Shown here: piece by piece, positions 34,659 through 43,919 of the stretch
Numbering within the stretch: the stretch's first letter is position 1
Layout of the letters: each line of letters starts with the position of its first letter
Assembly (NCBI GenBank): GCA_049322695.1
Contig: JBMORW010000016.1
Location: 124,001 to 188,000 of the forward strand
Reading direction: 5' to 3'
Source: CALGKJ01 sp049322695
GTDB taxonomy: Bacteria > Bacillota > Clostridia > Lutisporales > Lutisporaceae
DNA: 64,000 bases
Translations under genes and position numbers: made by a program
The notes under the pieces: generated by a model
Databases searched by the model: none
What the model was told of the DNA's origin: nothing
What the model saw: the letters and a program-made list of their open reading frames with translations, nothing else

Positions 34659-34690
34659 GGATTGAGTTTTTGGGACTCAATCCTTTTTTA
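34659..34690 (+). terminator. Intrinsic terminator after the aminopeptidase
   Basis: GGATTGAGT (34659-34667) and ACTCAATCC (34675-34683) form a perfect 9-bp stem, followed by TTTTTTATTTTG. Confidence 0.9.
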
Positions 34691-34773
34691 TTTTGTATTA
34701 ATTTGCTTGTTTTGCTAAAACTAATTATCAGTAATCGGAAATCTGGAATCAGAAGTTAGTGGACAGCGATAAA

Positions 34774-34877
34774 TATCAATTTGCAATGATCAATGATCAA
34801 GCTTTTAATTAAGCGGTACTTCAAAGTCTTTCTAAGCTGTACATTGTTTACTTATCATTGACTGTTGTTAATTGATA
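34774..34877. repeat. Imperfect inverted repeat pair (MITE-like)
   Basis: The 23-bp arms at 34774-34796 and 34855-34877 match at 18 of 23 positions as inverted repeats (both ends read TATCAATT...TCAATGA) around about 58 bp of non-coding DNA. This resembles a small non-autonomous element, with no coding capacity and no visible target-site duplication. Confidence 0.4.
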
Positions 34878-34941
34878 GCTCGCAGCTCGTAACTCGTCCG
34901 CTTAGTATAAGCGGCACACGCAACTGATTAGGAGTGATTGT

Positions 34942-35556
34942 ATGGTTGACAAGAAGTTAGATGAGATACTGATAAATGATGAAGAGGAAAGAGAAGAGAA
35001 GCTCCATGAGCTTATAAGAGGTCGAAAGTCTTTAAACATTAATACCGAGCTAAGCAGCAAGCTTACTTTGGGACAAAAGGCAGCTGACAGTATGGCCAGG
35101 TTCGCGGGAAGCTGGATGTTTCTCATTGTTTTTGCAGTAATTGTTTTGAGCTGGACTTTGCTCAACACTAGGCTGATGCTTGCAAGGCCTTTTGATCCTT
35201 ACCCCTATGTATTTTTAAACCTGATACTTGCATGTATATCTTCAATTCAGGCACCTATCATAATGATGAGTCAGAACAGAGAATCTCAAAAGGATAGATT
35301 AAAGGCCGAAAACGACTATCTTATAAATCTGAAATCTGAGATAATTCTCGAAGACTTGCACATGAAGATAGATGATATCATAAAAACTCAGAAAAAGTTG
35401 AAAAAAGAGCTATATGATATTAAGATAAGTATAAGTAAGCTAAATTCCAGGTTTGATAATGAGGAAGCAGAAATAATACTGAGGAGCGGGGCAGATGGGG
35501 AAAAAGGACACAGAAATAAACATACCGGTGGAAAAGAACAGGGATTACATAATTGA
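34942..35556 (+). CDS. DUF1003 membrane protein
   Basis: This 204-aa protein has a charged N-terminus (about 1-50), two membrane segments at about 58-76 and 90-110, the DUF1003 core (RPFDPYPYVFLNLILACIS and the QSQ-like SQNRESQKDR), then a cytoplasmic coiled coil (about 120-180) and a basic tail. The function of DUF1003 is not established; some members are linked to divalent-cation stress. Its last 62 bp overlap the following methyltransferase gene in another frame. GGAGTG precedes the ATG. Confidence 0.85.
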   Translation: MVDKKLDEILINDEEEREEKLHELIRGRKSLNINTELSSKLTLGQKAADSMARFAGSWMFLIVFAVIVLSWTLLNTRLMLARPFDPYPYVFLNLILACISSIQAPIIMMSQNRESQKDRLKAENDYLINLKSEIILEDLHMKIDDIIKTQKKLKKELYDIKISISKLNSRFDNEEAEIILRSGADGEKGHRNKHTGGKEQGLHN

Positions 35557-36883
35557 TATAACAGGCATGACAAGCGAAGGTTTGGGTGCAGGTAAAATAG
35601 AAGGCTTTACTGTTTTTGTAGAAGGAGCACTTCCTGAGGAGAAGGTAGAGATAAGGATAGTAAAGCTGCATAAAACCTTTGGCTATGGAAAGCTGCTTAA
35701 GATACTAAAGGAGTCAGAGCACAGAGTGGAGCCTCCCTGCGGTGTGGTAAACAGGTGCGGCGGCTGTCAGCTTCAGCATTTGGATTATAAAGCTCAGCTT
35801 GATATGAAGACGCAAGCAGTAAGGGATGCAATAGAAAGGCTTGGAGGACTAAAGAATGTTCCTGTTCATGATACCATTGGTATGACAGAGCCTTGGAGAT
35901 ATCGCAACAAGGCGCAGTTTCCTGTTGGATTGGACAAGGATGTATTAATAGGCTTCTATGCCAGCCGCTCACATCAGATAGTGAATACCCGGCAGTGTCT
36001 TATTCAGGATGAGCTGAATGATGAAGCAGTGGCAATAATGAAGACTTTCATAAAAAAGTACAATATAAATGTATACAATGAGAAAACAGGCAAAGGGCTT
36101 ATCCGACATATAATGACCCGCAAGGGCTTCAAGACAGGCGAAGTCATGATATGCATAGTAGCCAATGGAGACAGCATACCCTGTCAAAATGTGCTTGTAG
36201 ATATGCTGATAGACCGAATAGCAAACATAAAGAGCATCATTCTTAATGTAAACAGAAAGCATACCAATGTGATATTGGGAGATAAGAATATAGTATTATA
36301 TGGACAAGAACATATCACTGACTATATAGGAGAGTTCAAGTTTAAAATATCTCCTTTGTCCTTCTTTCAGGTTAACCCTGTGCAGACAGAGGTGCTGTAC
36401 GGCAAAGCGCTGGAATATGCAGGGCTGACAGGTCAGGAGACTGTATTTGATGCATACTGCGGTATAGGCACAATATCTCTTTTTCTTAGCCAAAAGGCTC
36501 AGAAGGTATACGGAGTGGAAATAGTTGAACAGGCAATAGACAATGCGAAGCAGAATGCCAAGCTCAACAAGGTGAAGAATGTAGAATTTATACTGGGCGA
36601 GTCAGAAAAAGTTATACCGGAGCTATACAAAAAAGGCATTAAGGCTGATGTAATGGTTGTTGACCCTCCCAGAAAGGGCTGCGGGGTTGAACTGCTGGAT
36701 GTAATAGCAGAAATGCAGCCCAGAAGAGTCGTATACGTATCCTGTAATCCGTCGACCTTGGCAAGAGACTTGAAATATCTCAGTGATAAGGGCTTTGAAG
36801 TAAAGGAAGTGCAGCCGGTGGATATGTTCCCGCATACGGCGCATGTTGAGTGTGTTGTCTTGATGTCAAGGGTGGAGAAATAG
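35495..36883 (+). CDS. rlmD: 23S rRNA (uracil-5-)-methyltransferase, RumA/RlmD type
   Basis: This 462-aa RumA-type tRNA/rRNA m5U methyltransferase has an N-terminal TRAM domain (about 12-75). A [4Fe-4S] cysteine set follows (C..., RCGGCQ; with a fourth Cys in RQC). SAM motif FDAYCGIGTISLF, PPRKGC and catalytic-cysteine motif SCNPSTLARDL complete it. Whether it modifies U747 or U1939 (RlmCD-type) cannot be told. It overlaps the DUF1003 gene by 62 bp. The 3' end of rum genes is a known insertion site for integrative elements in Firmicutes, and foreign-looking DNA begins right after it. Confidence 0.92.
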   Translation: MGKKDTEINIPVEKNRDYIIDITGMTSEGLGAGKIEGFTVFVEGALPEEKVEIRIVKLHKTFGYGKLLKILKESEHRVEPPCGVVNRCGGCQLQHLDYKAQLDMKTQAVRDAIERLGGLKNVPVHDTIGMTEPWRYRNKAQFPVGLDKDVLIGFYASRSHQIVNTRQCLIQDELNDEAVAIMKTFIKKYNINVYNEKTGKGLIRHIMTRKGFKTGEVMICIVANGDSIPCQNVLVDMLIDRIANIKSIILNVNRKHTNVILGDKNIVLYGQEHITDYIGEFKFKISPLSFFQVNPVQTEVLYGKALEYAGLTGQETVFDAYCGIGTISLFLSQKAQKVYGVEIVEQAIDNAKQNAKLNKVKNVEFILGESEKVIPELYKKGIKADVMVVDPPRKGCGVELLDVIAEMQPRRVVYVSCNPSTLARDLKYLSDKGFEVKEVQPVDMFPHTAHVECVVLMSRVEK

Positions 36884-36906
36884 GGTTATTCAAAACACGG
36901 ATAAAT

Positions 36907-36984
36907 AAAGGGCTTCCTGACATTGAACTTTTCTCACGGCTACTTTGCCGTAGATGTTAATGTCGGGAGACCCTTATTTTTATT
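36907..36984. terminator. Branched terminator between convergent genes
   Basis: AAGGG and the following TCC.GACATT pair with AATGTCGGGAG.CCCTT; an inner hairpin ACGGC-TACTTT-GCCGT sits in the loop; A-rich and T-rich flanks follow on both sides. It serves rlmD and possibly res from the other strand. Confidence 0.7.
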
Positions 36985-37080
36985 CTTTGAGAAAACATAT
37001 CAACTGCCCTGAAAGCGATAGGGTCGAGTTGACAGATTAGATTTTTTATTGAGGTTGAGGAGACAGGATAGATGCATTAT

Positions 37081-39588
37081 TTAATCTTCTCGTACAGCAT
37101 CTGTATCGAAAATCCTATCCAGTTCCTCGTTTGATGTTATGCCACGAACTTTATTCCTAATCGTTGTTTTTCCCATATCTAGTCGATAGAAATGTTCACG
37201 ACCATCTACACCTTTTTTAAGTCGAATGAGCTGAATCCTGCCAAATATATCCCAATGCTTCTCTGCGAATTTTGCTAAACCCACTGCCTTAGGATAATTG
37301 TCTTTTCGGCTAGGATCGTGTGGTTCTAAAATATCAAAAACATAACCTTGTGCATCAGATCTAACAATAACTAAATCCGGGAACATAGGAGTGGTGACAC
37401 CGCTGACTTCGTAAGGGATTTCTAGTGACCACTTTTTGCGGTCAAGATTACGTAACCAGCATACAGCACCATTGTTAAGCTCTTCTGTAACAACTCCGCT
37501 TTCCCATGGATTCAGTGATGTTTCAAATGTGCCATCCTCAGAACAATAAAGATGCTGCTCAAATTTTATGCTATTATCTGGTATAGAAAAATCGATTGAA
37601 TCTGGTAGTATCCATGGTACAGATATCGGTTGTACAGAAGCATTAGTTAATCTTTCATAGACATTCTTTCGTGCCTCGCTAAGTCTAGCAATGGATCGCT
37701 TGTTGTTTTCGTACAGTGTTATGAATTCTTCCTCAGCATAGTCATTAATCCTTTCCATTGCATCAGTATCATGTGTAAGAATGATGATTTCTTTTTTTAC
37801 ATCAATATGGTCTCGGGTACTATGACGAATCCAATATTCCTTGTGTAAACCCTCTCCCAACAACTTTCCGGCTTGCTCAAAATGTCGGGAAATATCAAAA
37901 TCGGACATGGTCATTGTCTGTGTTTCTTCATCAAAGGAATAGGCATTGTCTCCGTATTCAAATATCAGTGTACCGAGAGCAAAACCAGTAATTGAAGCCC
38001 CTCGAGTGTCAAAGTCTCCGCTTTCTTTTATCCGTGATATCTCATCATCCATTTTTGATAAAACTGCATTTTTAACAGCTTTCTGCGCCCCTAAGTCGAT
38101 ACCATCCATTGTCAGCGCACGGGAAAGCTGTATTAATAATTTAAGTGGTGCCTGCTTTCGAGATGAATCTATCCGATAAGTTATGAGGTTATCCATTGCC
38201 TCAAATACATCGGAATAGGCAAGGTTTCGTCCAAGTGTAACAAGCTCTTTACTGGTACCTGTTTCAGTGGGCATAGCAGCCTCGCTGTCACGCAAAGCAT
38301 TGACTACATTTTTCACTGTTTCTTCATCAAAGTATGGAAGAAATAGGCTGACACTATTAAGCTCTGCGTCGGAAGAAATCCGTCTTGCCAAAGGCGTACG
38401 TATCATACGTCCCAGCAACTGAGCGATATAAGTATAATCTTGTGCACTGCGGAATGACATCATCGTTTCAGCTCGTGGGCAATCCCAACCTGTGGAAAGA
38501 TTCATTTTGAAGAATACGATTAATACACTTTCATCCTCCTGAATTCGAGAGGCTTCAATTTGCTGAATTTCAACGTCACGTATTTTAAGAGTTCCATGGT
38601 CATTGAAAGTATGTACCGCTTCTCCAGGCTGTAATTTGCGTCCCAGCGTTTCTTCTAGTAAATCGATGCAAGCCCCCAAATCGGTTTGGGTTGCTATACG
38701 ATCATTTCCATCTTCAACTTGAATAACAAGAATAGGGTTTATCACTTTTTCATCTTCGCGCTCACAGTAAGTCTTCCAATGAGTGCATTTTTTGCGCCAA
38801 TTATCAACTGCCCCTTTAAACATGGTCATATCAGCATTGAATTGAATATCTGGATAGTGAATAATAATTCTATCTTTCAAAAGACCTGACTCACGAACAT
38901 GCTCAGGTGGAACGATGACTTTTTGAACCGTTGAAGTCGTTCCGGCAATTAAGTTATCAAATCTCTGAGGGGTTGCAGTTACACCTATAACTAAAGGCAT
39001 GACGCAAAGACCGTCATCTTCACTACCCTTAATGAATTTTTGCATGATAGATTGAGCCTTATTTTCTGCTTGCACAGAGGTATAAGTTCCTCTATGTGCT
39101 TCATCTATCACCACATAAAACTTTTTAGGAATCTGTTTTGCAGTATTAGTAAGGGTTTCCCATATAGAATACTGACGCTTATCAGATGTTGAAGTCAGTA
39201 GCTTATCAGAACCTAGTTTTTGTGTATTTAGAAAATAAACGCAACCACCTTCGAGATACTCAGCACTAAAATTTGAATCTATAGTCACTAAGTCTCTAAC
39301 ACGGATTTTATCCGACTTGCTTTCAATTTTTAGCCGTGTTTGCTCATTGAGCTCTGGTGAATCGGAAAGCCAAACAAAAACTGAATCTGGATCTCCGATG
39401 TTGTCCTCGTTACCATAGAGTATTTCCTCAAAAAGAGTCGTCATAATAATAGTTTTTCCCGAACCAGTAGGTGCGGAAAACGAGATTATCTGAGGCTTAT
39501 TTTCACGCCACACTGCATGAGCATCTTTAATTGCAGAATGCAGTTCACCAAGGGCTGTTTCCTGAAAAGGAAATAGTATATCTCTCAT
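37081..39588 (-). CDS. res: Type III-like restriction subunit (Res): DEAD helicase with nuclease-like tail
   Basis: This 835-aa superfamily 2 helicase/translocase is the restriction partner of the Mod protein upstream. Walker A is SAPTGSGKT (38-46), DEAH box 162-165, motif III-like GVTATPQRF, and motif VI QLLGRMIRTPLARR. The C-terminal part has a PD...(about 30 residues)...DILEPHDPSRKDN segment, a PD-(D/E)xK-like nuclease core of type III-associated Res proteins. The ATG lies one base after the mod stop, so the two are translationally coupled. It uses more CGT/CGC arginine codons than the host genes. Confidence 0.85.
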   Translation of the reverse strand: MRDILFPFQETALGELHSAIKDAHAVWRENKPQIISFSAPTGSGKTIIMTTLFEEILYGNEDNIGDPDSVFVWLSDSPELNEQTRLKIESKSDKIRVRDLVTIDSNFSAEYLEGGCVYFLNTQKLGSDKLLTSTSDKRQYSIWETLTNTAKQIPKKFYVVIDEAHRGTYTSVQAENKAQSIMQKFIKGSEDDGLCVMPLVIGVTATPQRFDNLIAGTTSTVQKVIVPPEHVRESGLLKDRIIIHYPDIQFNADMTMFKGAVDNWRKKCTHWKTYCEREDEKVINPILVIQVEDGNDRIATQTDLGACIDLLEETLGRKLQPGEAVHTFNDHGTLKIRDVEIQQIEASRIQEDESVLIVFFKMNLSTGWDCPRAETMMSFRSAQDYTYIAQLLGRMIRTPLARRISSDAELNSVSLFLPYFDEETVKNVVNALRDSEAAMPTETGTSKELVTLGRNLAYSDVFEAMDNLITYRIDSSRKQAPLKLLIQLSRALTMDGIDLGAQKAVKNAVLSKMDDEISRIKESGDFDTRGASITGFALGTLIFEYGDNAYSFDEETQTMTMSDFDISRHFEQAGKLLGEGLHKEYWIRHSTRDHIDVKKEIIILTHDTDAMERINDYAEEEFITLYENNKRSIARLSEARKNVYERLTNASVQPISVPWILPDSIDFSIPDNSIKFEQHLYCSEDGTFETSLNPWESGVVTEELNNGAVCWLRNLDRKKWSLEIPYEVSGVTTPMFPDLVIVRSDAQGYVFDILEPHDPSRKDNYPKAVGLAKFAEKHWDIFGRIQLIRLKKGVDGREHFYRLDMGKTTIRNKVRGITSNEELDRIFDTDAVRED

Positions 39589-42042
39589 TTATGAATCCCT
39601 CCTGCTCCCTAATACAAAGTTATCGATGTAATCACGATATAGTTGGTATGTGTTATTTGCTTTAACTCCCGAAGTCATTTCGCGGAAGGCTTCCTCGGAG
39701 TTGGTGACGAAATAGATAACTCTAATATTATCTTCCTCCGAAAGTTTTTCAGCAAACTCAGCATACTTTGTTTCATCAATTAGAATAGCGAAGCCGTTCT
39801 GCGGTAGAATTAACATTTCCGGTTCCTCATTGCTACTTACTTCAGGCCGCTTACCGATTGCACCAGATTTAAGCCAAAGTAAGGGTAATATTTCACGGAA
39901 CTGTTGCCCCAGTGACACGCTGGTTTTATCCAAGAAATCCAGCTTGTAGTATTCTACGTTGGTTGGAAAGCCTTCGCTCATTGGACGCTTAACTTGTGAT
40001 GTTACATTTATAAGGCCGAGCAAGTCGGAAACCTTCGCTTTAATTCTCTTGAATACCGCTGCTTCCTTAACAACAATGTAAAAGTCTATGATGTGGTCTT
40101 GACCTTCCAGCTCATCCAACCATTCATCAACAGCATTTACATCAAAAAGAATCGATGCCGTATGTTTATCCGAAACGATGAATTTACTATCCGCTTTTAC
40201 CAACGTTTGTGGAAGTTGCGTTTTTCCTTCCTTGCTACGAAGCAAAGAGACAAGCTGCTTCTTGGCACTGCTCTTTAGAACTTCGGAGTCTTCAGCAAAG
40301 CCAAGTTGATAGAATGAGCGTTCAACTTCTTTTGTTTCAGTCAGGGTTGTAAAGTAATCGCCTGTCAAGACCGTACCGTCGTCACGATTGCCAAGGGTGC
40401 TATATTTTGTCCTCGGCCAAGTTACTGCTCGGCAAATTCCCTGTTTTTCCCATTCAGGGTCACCCGGCTGATAGCCGCTCCTTTGTAAATTCCGTGCCTC
40501 GTCAACAGAAACTTCATTGTTGGTAACTAGTATGCATCGCCTGTGACCGCTGTCCTCAGCGTTCAATAGATTCACGGCGTGGAGAGTCGTACCACTCCCA
40601 GCGAAGAAATCAACAATGAGAGCATTTGGGTTATCTTTAATTACCACACCAAGCGCATCATGTACCGCATAAAGTGATTTAGGGAAAGAAAATGTATTGG
40701 GTTTATTGAGTATACTTGTAATCATGTCAGTTCCATATGTTCCTGCATTGTGAGAGTTTCGGTACCAAACAGTTCGGACGAGCTGATTTGTCTCTCCAGC
40801 ATATTCCACCTCAACGGCTCCAGTAACATTGTTACGCCCAGTTATGATTATCTCTCCACGTTCAATCTGTTCGCGTTGTTTCTTAAACAAATATTTAATA
40901 GGCCATGTCTTTCGCTTAGGATCGAATTTTCCAACAGAAACATATCCAAGCTCTATCATCTTATTTAAAGTTTCATTGCTCATTGACCATCGGCCTTCTG
41001 ATAAATCAGTTCGAACGGGCCATGCTGCTTTATATCCATCTATAGTAGCATCGTAATCAGGGTGTTCTCCTAATGGTAAAACATCCCCAGCCTTGACAAC
41101 CCGGCTATTTTCTTCATCAATTAATATTGGATAGTATAAATTAGGTGAATCTTGCCTATATGAATCACTGCCTCGTCTAAGTAAAGATGCCCATGTTACC
41201 TTTTTAGAAAAAGTATCGTTTTCGCCAAGCATTCTATCGTACCAACTTGAAATATTCGCCATCGGCATAAAAACATAAATAATATACTCCTCAACTCGAG
41301 CAAAATGTCCTTGTGATACGCCTTTATAATTAATTACGTCAGTTACCATCTGAATATGAGCCTCAGGGAAAAGCTCCGCAAGTAAAGTGCGAAGATGATG
41401 AACTTCGTGCTCATCGATTGTAACAATCAATATACCCGTATCAGGGTTCAATATCCTTCTAGCAATTTTTAATCTTTTTTGCATCATTGAAAGCCATTTG
41501 CTATGGCGCCAGTTATCACTAGAATCTACGTAATCATTATTGTATTTCCAATCCCGCGCACCTGTGTTGTATGGTGGATCAATATAAATACAATCAACCT
41601 TCTTGGGGTAGAGATATTCTAGTAACTGAAGTGCATGGTAATTATCTGCTTCAATGATTGAATGCCATAAATTACTATCAGGCGCATTTTCTACAGAATC
41701 AATTGGCTGAAGAGTAGGAAATATCGGTTCCCCAAACTGAGCAACTGAAACTAACTCCATAAGTGGGGAGTTCATTATATCCCCTGTTGTTTTATTACGG
41801 CAAATAGCAGAATCACCATCTATTTTTATTACTGTATATACATCATTAATGTGGCCAGTTTTTAACGCAACTGTCGAACCGCGTTTGATAGGAACGTTGT
41901 AAAGAGGAGTACATTCTGGGATATGCTCCTCAAATACGAGTCCAAATTTTTTATTTTTTGAAATGCGGGCAAATTCCTGTTCCAAGCGGCTACGCAAGGA
42001 AGTGTCCGGAATTTGGCGCAATAAATCATCAATTGCAGCCAT
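39589..42042 (-). CDS. mod: Type III-like DNA methyltransferase (Mod)
   Basis: This 817-aa N6-adenine/N4-cytosine methyltransferase is of the beta arrangement: catalytic DPPYNTG (155-161) precedes the SAM motif FFAGSGTT (479-486). The middle holds a long specificity region and the C-terminal 300 residues probably bind Res. It is longer than typical Mod proteins (about 650 aa). AGGAGGATC at about 42,051-42,059 (minus strand) selects ATG 42042; an in-frame upstream extension overlaps the ATPase gene. It is followed by res with no gap. Confidence 0.9.
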   Translation of the reverse strand: MAAIDDLLRQIPDTSLRSRLEQEFARISKNKKFGLVFEEHIPECTPLYNVPIKRGSTVALKTGHINDVYTVIKIDGDSAICRNKTTGDIMNSPLMELVSVAQFGEPIFPTLQPIDSVENAPDSNLWHSIIEADNYHALQLLEYLYPKKVDCIYIDPPYNTGARDWKYNNDYVDSSDNWRHSKWLSMMQKRLKIARRILNPDTGILIVTIDEHEVHHLRTLLAELFPEAHIQMVTDVINYKGVSQGHFARVEEYIIYVFMPMANISSWYDRMLGENDTFSKKVTWASLLRRGSDSYRQDSPNLYYPILIDEENSRVVKAGDVLPLGEHPDYDATIDGYKAAWPVRTDLSEGRWSMSNETLNKMIELGYVSVGKFDPKRKTWPIKYLFKKQREQIERGEIIITGRNNVTGAVEVEYAGETNQLVRTVWYRNSHNAGTYGTDMITSILNKPNTFSFPKSLYAVHDALGVVIKDNPNALIVDFFAGSGTTLHAVNLLNAEDSGHRRCILVTNNEVSVDEARNLQRSGYQPGDPEWEKQGICRAVTWPRTKYSTLGNRDDGTVLTGDYFTTLTETKEVERSFYQLGFAEDSEVLKSSAKKQLVSLLRSKEGKTQLPQTLVKADSKFIVSDKHTASILFDVNAVDEWLDELEGQDHIIDFYIVVKEAAVFKRIKAKVSDLLGLINVTSQVKRPMSEGFPTNVEYYKLDFLDKTSVSLGQQFREILPLLWLKSGAIGKRPEVSSNEEPEMLILPQNGFAILIDETKYAEFAEKLSEEDNIRVIYFVTNSEEAFREMTSGVKANNTYQLYRDYIDNFVLGSRRDS

Positions 42043-42061
42043 TTCTTTTGATCCTCCTATG

Positions 42062-43702
42062 TTAATAATCATTCGATTCGTATTTACTCCACGAACGACC
42101 AAATAATTCATTTCCGTCCGATAAGCGTAAGATTGCTGTCTCTTCTAAGATTTTATGAGCCTTTGTAGTTGTAGAGTCAGCTTTATCAAATGCAATAAAA
42201 ACCTGACGTCTACTGGTCTGATAACGTTCCAATATGCGTTCCAGATGAACATCCTCGATACGCTTTAAAATATTTGAATCATGGATAAGTGCAGGGATTG
42301 GACGTAATTCAAGTATGCTTAAATCGTACACAACAAGGCTCTTGTATGCTGTTCCCTCACTTGTATTGCTAGGTGTTTCAAAGACGATCTCCTTTTGAGG
42401 AGTGATATACAAAAGAGGGGCAGTTTCCTGTTCCTCAGTTACTACACCGTTAATTTTATTCATGCGCAGATTTATGTCATCTTGTATTTCATCCAATTTT
42501 TCAGTTTGTTGCTGCAACAGTTTTTCAAGTATTTGTTCTGCATCAGCTCGTGCATCCTGAAGCTCTTTTTGATGAATCAATTCCGCTGTTTCTTCCTCAA
42601 GCTTATCAATACTTTTAGACACATTAACACACTGAGATAGTACTCTCTCAGACATCTCTTTTGCAAGACCAGACTCTTCAATTTTTCGATTAAGTCGCAT
42701 AATCTCTTGATCATACTGATTGATTAACGGTTGTAATCGTTCGATTTCCTGATTCATTTCTTCGCCAAGGATTTCCCTAATTTTCTTATGAAAATATTCA
42801 ATCTCTTCAAAAGCTTTTATATTAGTGTTTGGGAAAAAATGTACCAAGGAATCAAATTCACTTGCGGTGTCTACTTTGTTATCAGCAATATTGCTCTTTA
42901 TAGCATTAAGTTGTGATTGGAGGCGATTACGCTTGCGAACAAAGCTATTTAATTCTTTTTGAATTGCTGTTATTCTCTCAAACGCCTGAGTGTCAAATCC
43001 AAACAAGGCTAATTGAGCTTCTTCACTATTTTTCATTAGCTTTTGAAGTCTATTCCTCAACGACTCTATTGTTTTTTGGTTACTCTCAATTTTCTCTATG
43101 TCAACCTTTTGGCGCTGGCGAGATTTAAGTTGTGAAGACTTAATTCCGAGTTCTTCCTCCATACTTCTTATAGAAGCAAGAATTCTATAGTGCCCGAATA
43201 GCTTTAATAGAAAATCTACAGCCTTTTCATCCTGTTCACGAGGTTTTACAAGCAACGGATACTTTTCAAGTGTATTTTCACGGCCATAGATACGGAAAAA
43301 ACGCTCGGTTATTTCTGAAAATGCAAGGGAAGGAATCCCAATTTTATATTCCTGAAACAGAAATTTCCGAAAATCTTCTAGCGATAATTTTGTAATGAAA
43401 TGGCCCTCTTCATCACTCCGATATACATTTTTAGGATCATCCGTACTTCTATAGAAATAGTATGGTTGTTCATCAAACTCGAAAGTGAAATAGATGATAT
43501 GCGAACCTATTTCCTTTTTTATATCATCAGTTAGGGAGTAGTAGCTTTCACCGCCGAATACATAATCTATAATCCATAGAAATGTTGATTTTCCGATTGC
43601 ATTACTACCACCTGCACTACCTAAAACTGTATTTAGACCAGAGTTAAACCGGATAACTCGATGATCCGGTGCAAATTTATCACACTGAATTTCCTTTAAC
43701 AT
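42062..43702 (-). CDS. DUF2326/YydD-type coiled-coil P-loop ATPase
   Basis: This 546-aa SMC/Rad50-like ATPase has an N-terminal Walker A GGSNAIGKST (31-40) and long coiled-coil arms (about 175-265 and 310-430). The C-terminal DUF2326 half carries a signature-like SEGTAYKSL, PALIHDSNI and RRQVFIAFDK. This family is the ATPase component of ABC-three-component systems, predicted to sense foreign nucleic acid or conflict and trigger effectors. GGAGGGTG before ATG 43702 fixes the start. It overlaps the small upstream gene by 23 bp, as expected for a coupled pair. Confidence 0.85.
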   Translation of the reverse strand: MLKEIQCDKFAPDHRVIRFNSGLNTVLGSAGGSNAIGKSTFLWIIDYVFGGESYYSLTDDIKKEIGSHIIYFTFEFDEQPYYFYRSTDDPKNVYRSDEEGHFITKLSLEDFRKFLFQEYKIGIPSLAFSEITERFFRIYGRENTLEKYPLLVKPREQDEKAVDFLLKLFGHYRILASIRSMEEELGIKSSQLKSRQRQKVDIEKIESNQKTIESLRNRLQKLMKNSEEAQLALFGFDTQAFERITAIQKELNSFVRKRNRLQSQLNAIKSNIADNKVDTASEFDSLVHFFPNTNIKAFEEIEYFHKKIREILGEEMNQEIERLQPLINQYDQEIMRLNRKIEESGLAKEMSERVLSQCVNVSKSIDKLEEETAELIHQKELQDARADAEQILEKLLQQQTEKLDEIQDDINLRMNKINGVVTEEQETAPLLYITPQKEIVFETPSNTSEGTAYKSLVVYDLSILELRPIPALIHDSNILKRIEDVHLERILERYQTSRRQVFIAFDKADSTTTKAHKILEETAILRLSDGNELFGRSWSKYESNDY

Positions 43703-43919
43703 AGCGAAGCACCCTCCCTTCCTCAATTAATTCAATTTTACCTAATGCAAACAAACAGTTTAAAGCACTTAGAAAATCAGCTAAGTCCTTTTTACGAGAA
43801 GCTGTTATTTCAAACAACTCTTTAGGGGACATGTCCTGTTGCGTTAATGCCTCTAAGATATCCGGAAAAAGAGCAATAACGCTATTAGTATAGGGAATTA
43901 CTTTATTTGGTAACCTCAT
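43680..43919 (-). CDS. Small ABC-three-component middle component-like protein
   Basis: This 79-aa protein begins MRLPNKVIPYTNSVIALFP and continues as a predicted winged-helix fold (LTQQDMSPKELFEITASRK; strand pair KIELIEEGRVLRYV). It resembles the middle components of ABC-3C systems, small wHTH proteins encoded between the ATPase and the larger partner. It overlaps both neighbours (17 bp and 23 bp). GAGGTG lies just before ATG 43919; a GTG at 43931 is an alternative start. Confidence 0.65.
   Translation of the reverse strand: MRLPNKVIPYTNSVIALFPDILEALTQQDMSPKELFEITASRKKDLADFLSALNCLFALGKIELIEEGRVLRYVKGNSV

Larger units (their letters stand above)
34577..34941. other. 365-bp intergenic region with terminator and repeats
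   Basis: No gene is visible. It contains a TAAC-rich repeat (about 34594-34625, opening AGGGTCAGC), the aminopeptidase terminator, a pair of imperfect 23-bp inverted repeats (34774-34877) and a small dyad CCGCTT/AAGCGG (about 34899-34915). Confidence 0.6.
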
